This document shows, one piece after another, positions 4,805-5,920 of a DNA stretch of 5,920 bases. Numbering within the stretch: position 1 is the stretch's first letter; each line of letters begins with the position of its first letter. The translations under genes were made by a program, and so were the position numbers. Origin of the DNA: an uncultured Chloroflexaceae bacterium (GTDB lineage Bacteria > Chloroflexota > Chloroflexia > Chloroflexales > Chloroflexaceae); NCBI GenBank assembly GCA_937141995.1, contig CAKZQX010000268.1, positions 1 to 5,920 on the forward strand, written 5' to 3'. The notes under the pieces are model-generated. The model had not been told where the DNA came from. It saw only the letters and a program-made list of their open reading frames with translations, and ran no database searches.

Positions 4805-5920
4805 CGCTATCCTCGGTTTTGCGGCGGGGGAAGCGGACGATGGCGCGCATCCACTCGTCGCCGGGAACCAGTTCAAAATGCCCGCTCAGATCATCACTCA
4901 CCAGGGTTTCGATAATCTGCAACCCCAGGCCGCTGCTGTGCGGCGGTTCGGTTGGGCGCGGATGGCGCGGGCCATCGTCACGGATCTCCACTGTGATGAT
5001 ATCGTCCGCGACGGAGGCGTCAATCTCGACACTGCCGCCCTCAACCGATAGGCCGTGGGTCAGCGCGTTGCTGATCAACTCGTTGATCGTCAGCGCCAGC
5101 ACCGTCGCATTGCGCGAGCCGATGGGTACGCCCTCACCGTCAACCGCAAATTCAACCGGGCGGTCAAACGTAACCAGGCTCATGCGGGCACTCTCGACCA
5201 CCTGCCGTGCCACGGCTTCAACCGTGGTCATACCGACATCCTCGCGGCAGAGCAGGTTATGCACGGCGGCAATCGACTGGATACGGGCAGCACTCTCGCG
5301 CAACGCCTTCGCGCCCGCGCTGTTGGCATCCAGGCGGCGCAGTTGCATCGCCAGCAGCGCCGAGATCGTCTGTAGATTGTTCCGCACCCGGTGGTGCATT
5401 TCCTGTAGCATGGCCGACTTGACTGCCAGCGCCCGCTGGCTATCGTCGTAGAGCCGGGCATTTTCAATAGCAATCGCGGCTTCGTCGGCAAACGTACTGA
5501 GCAGCCGCATCTGTTCATAATCGAAGTGGTGCGGCTGGCGCGTGTAGAGGCAGATGCTGCCAATGGTCTGCTCACGGGCATGCAGCGGCATGCAGAAGAG
5601 CGAGAGAAATCCCTCGCGGGCGGCAATCTCCGCCAGTTCCGGGAAGCGCGAGTCCTGGAAGGCATTGACCACCGCCAGCGAACGGTCGGAATGCACCGTC
5701 TGGGCGACAAAGTTGCGCACACCCTCCCCGCCGGTCCCGCCAAAGCCGGCAACCAGTTGCATGCTGCCATCCTCACCGCTCTGAAAAATATCGGCGCGGT
5801 CCACGCGGGCCAGTTCCACCGCCTTTTCGACAATCAGGTTGAGCACTTCGCGCAGGCCGAGTTGCTCCGCAATCCGCTTGGAGACCTGCTGTAGCGTGGT
5901 CAACTCGCGCACCTTCTGAT
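4797..5920 (-). CDS. GAF-domain sensor histidine kinase, HisKA_2 type (N-terminus cut by window)
   Basis: A sensor kinase that autophosphorylates on histidine and passes the phosphate to a response regulator not present here. The frame is open to the window edge; a GTG at 5912-5910 is a possible start but the helical lead-in RELTTLQQVSKRI looks like a linker, so the gene probably continues upstream. Counting from that GTG: GAF sensory domain about 15-155, helix 155-170, HisKA_2 dimerisation/phosphoacceptor domain with EMHHRVRNNLQTIS (171-184, likely phosphoacceptor H174), then HATPase with N box NELISNALTHG (277-287), G1-like DDGPR (312-316) and G2 SGLGLQII (327-334). G1 normally reads DxGxG; here the last glycine is arginine. 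No membrane segment is seen in the visible part, so a cytoplasmic sensor is likely. The final codons overlap the ISAs1 remnant by 8 nt. Confidence 0.93.
   Translation of the reverse strand, partial: QKVRELTTLQQVSKRIAEQLGLREVLNLIVEKAVELARVDRADIFQSGEDGSMQLVAGFGGTGGEGVRNFVAQTVHSDRSLAVVNAFQDSRFPELAEIAAREGFLSLFCMPLHAREQTIGSICLYTRQPHHFDYEQMRLLSTFADEAAIAIENARLYDDSQRALAVKSAMLQEMHHRVRNNLQTISALLAMQLRRLDANSAGAKALRESAARIQSIAAVHNLLCREDVGMTTVEAVARQVVESARMSLVTFDRPVEFAVDGEGVPIGSRNATVLALTINELISNALTHGLSVEGGSVEIDASVADDIITVEIRDDGPRHPRPTEPPHSSGLGLQIIETLVSDDLSGHFELVPGDEWMRAIVRFPRRKTEDSDG

Noticed and set aside
4051..5451. Long + strand open frame of 466 codons
   Set aside because: It runs antisense to the ISAs1 remnant and the histidine kinase, both of which have clear family motifs on the minus strand. 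Its translation is low in family resemblance and rich in Ser/Arg, as expected of an antisense shadow in GC-rich DNA.
1..5920. CRISPR array
   Set aside because: The only multi-copy repeats are the diverged alternating units at 1-359 and the two-copy repeat at 4497-4604; neither has regular short repeats with unique spacers.

Overview
The window looks like a piece of a bacterial chromosome, most likely from the Chloroflexota. The main support is a complete tmRNA gene (ssrA) on the minus strand, whose decoded tag ANNNTRVQPQLALAA closely resembles the Chloroflexus tag as I remember it. The GC-rich Nudix and kinase genes, the GAF/HisKA_2 kinase, the ISAs1 remnant and the abundance of intergenic palindromes all fit, but the phylum is an inference.

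Layout from left to right. Positions 1-359 hold three diverged copies of a ~115-bp palindrome-bearing repeat in +/-/+ orientation; the last copy runs into the promoter and ribosome binding site of a Nudix-fold gene (368-913, +) that lacks most of its catalytic glutamates. A hairpin terminator (1000-1043) and ssrA with its promoter (1057-1489) follow on the minus strand. A non-coding stretch of about 400 bp contains a 92-bp MITE-like element (1641-1732).

The centre of interest is an AT-rich island at about 1845-3860. It carries a three-cysteine-motif Gp37/Gp68 (DUF5131) protein (1962-2690, +) and its known genomic partner TcmP (2687-3805, -). The two genes face each other and their stop codons interlock. 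TcmP is preceded by a perfect 16-bp inverted repeat that probably acts as an operator. The function of this pair is not established to my knowledge; a radical/metal-dependent enzyme working with a methyltransferase-like partner on a nucleic acid is a reasonable but unproven idea. A possible 49-aa ORF lies just upstream of tcmP on the same strand.

The right side is GC-rich again. It holds a decayed, internally deleted ISAs1-family transposase (4324-4804, -) with a 35-bp near-perfect direct repeat at its deletion scar. The start of this remnant overlaps the 3' end of a GAF-HisKA_2-HATPase sensor histidine kinase (4797 to the window edge, -), which is cut off at its N-terminus. Overall, housekeeping and signalling genes flank an accessory locus in a region visited by small mobile elements.
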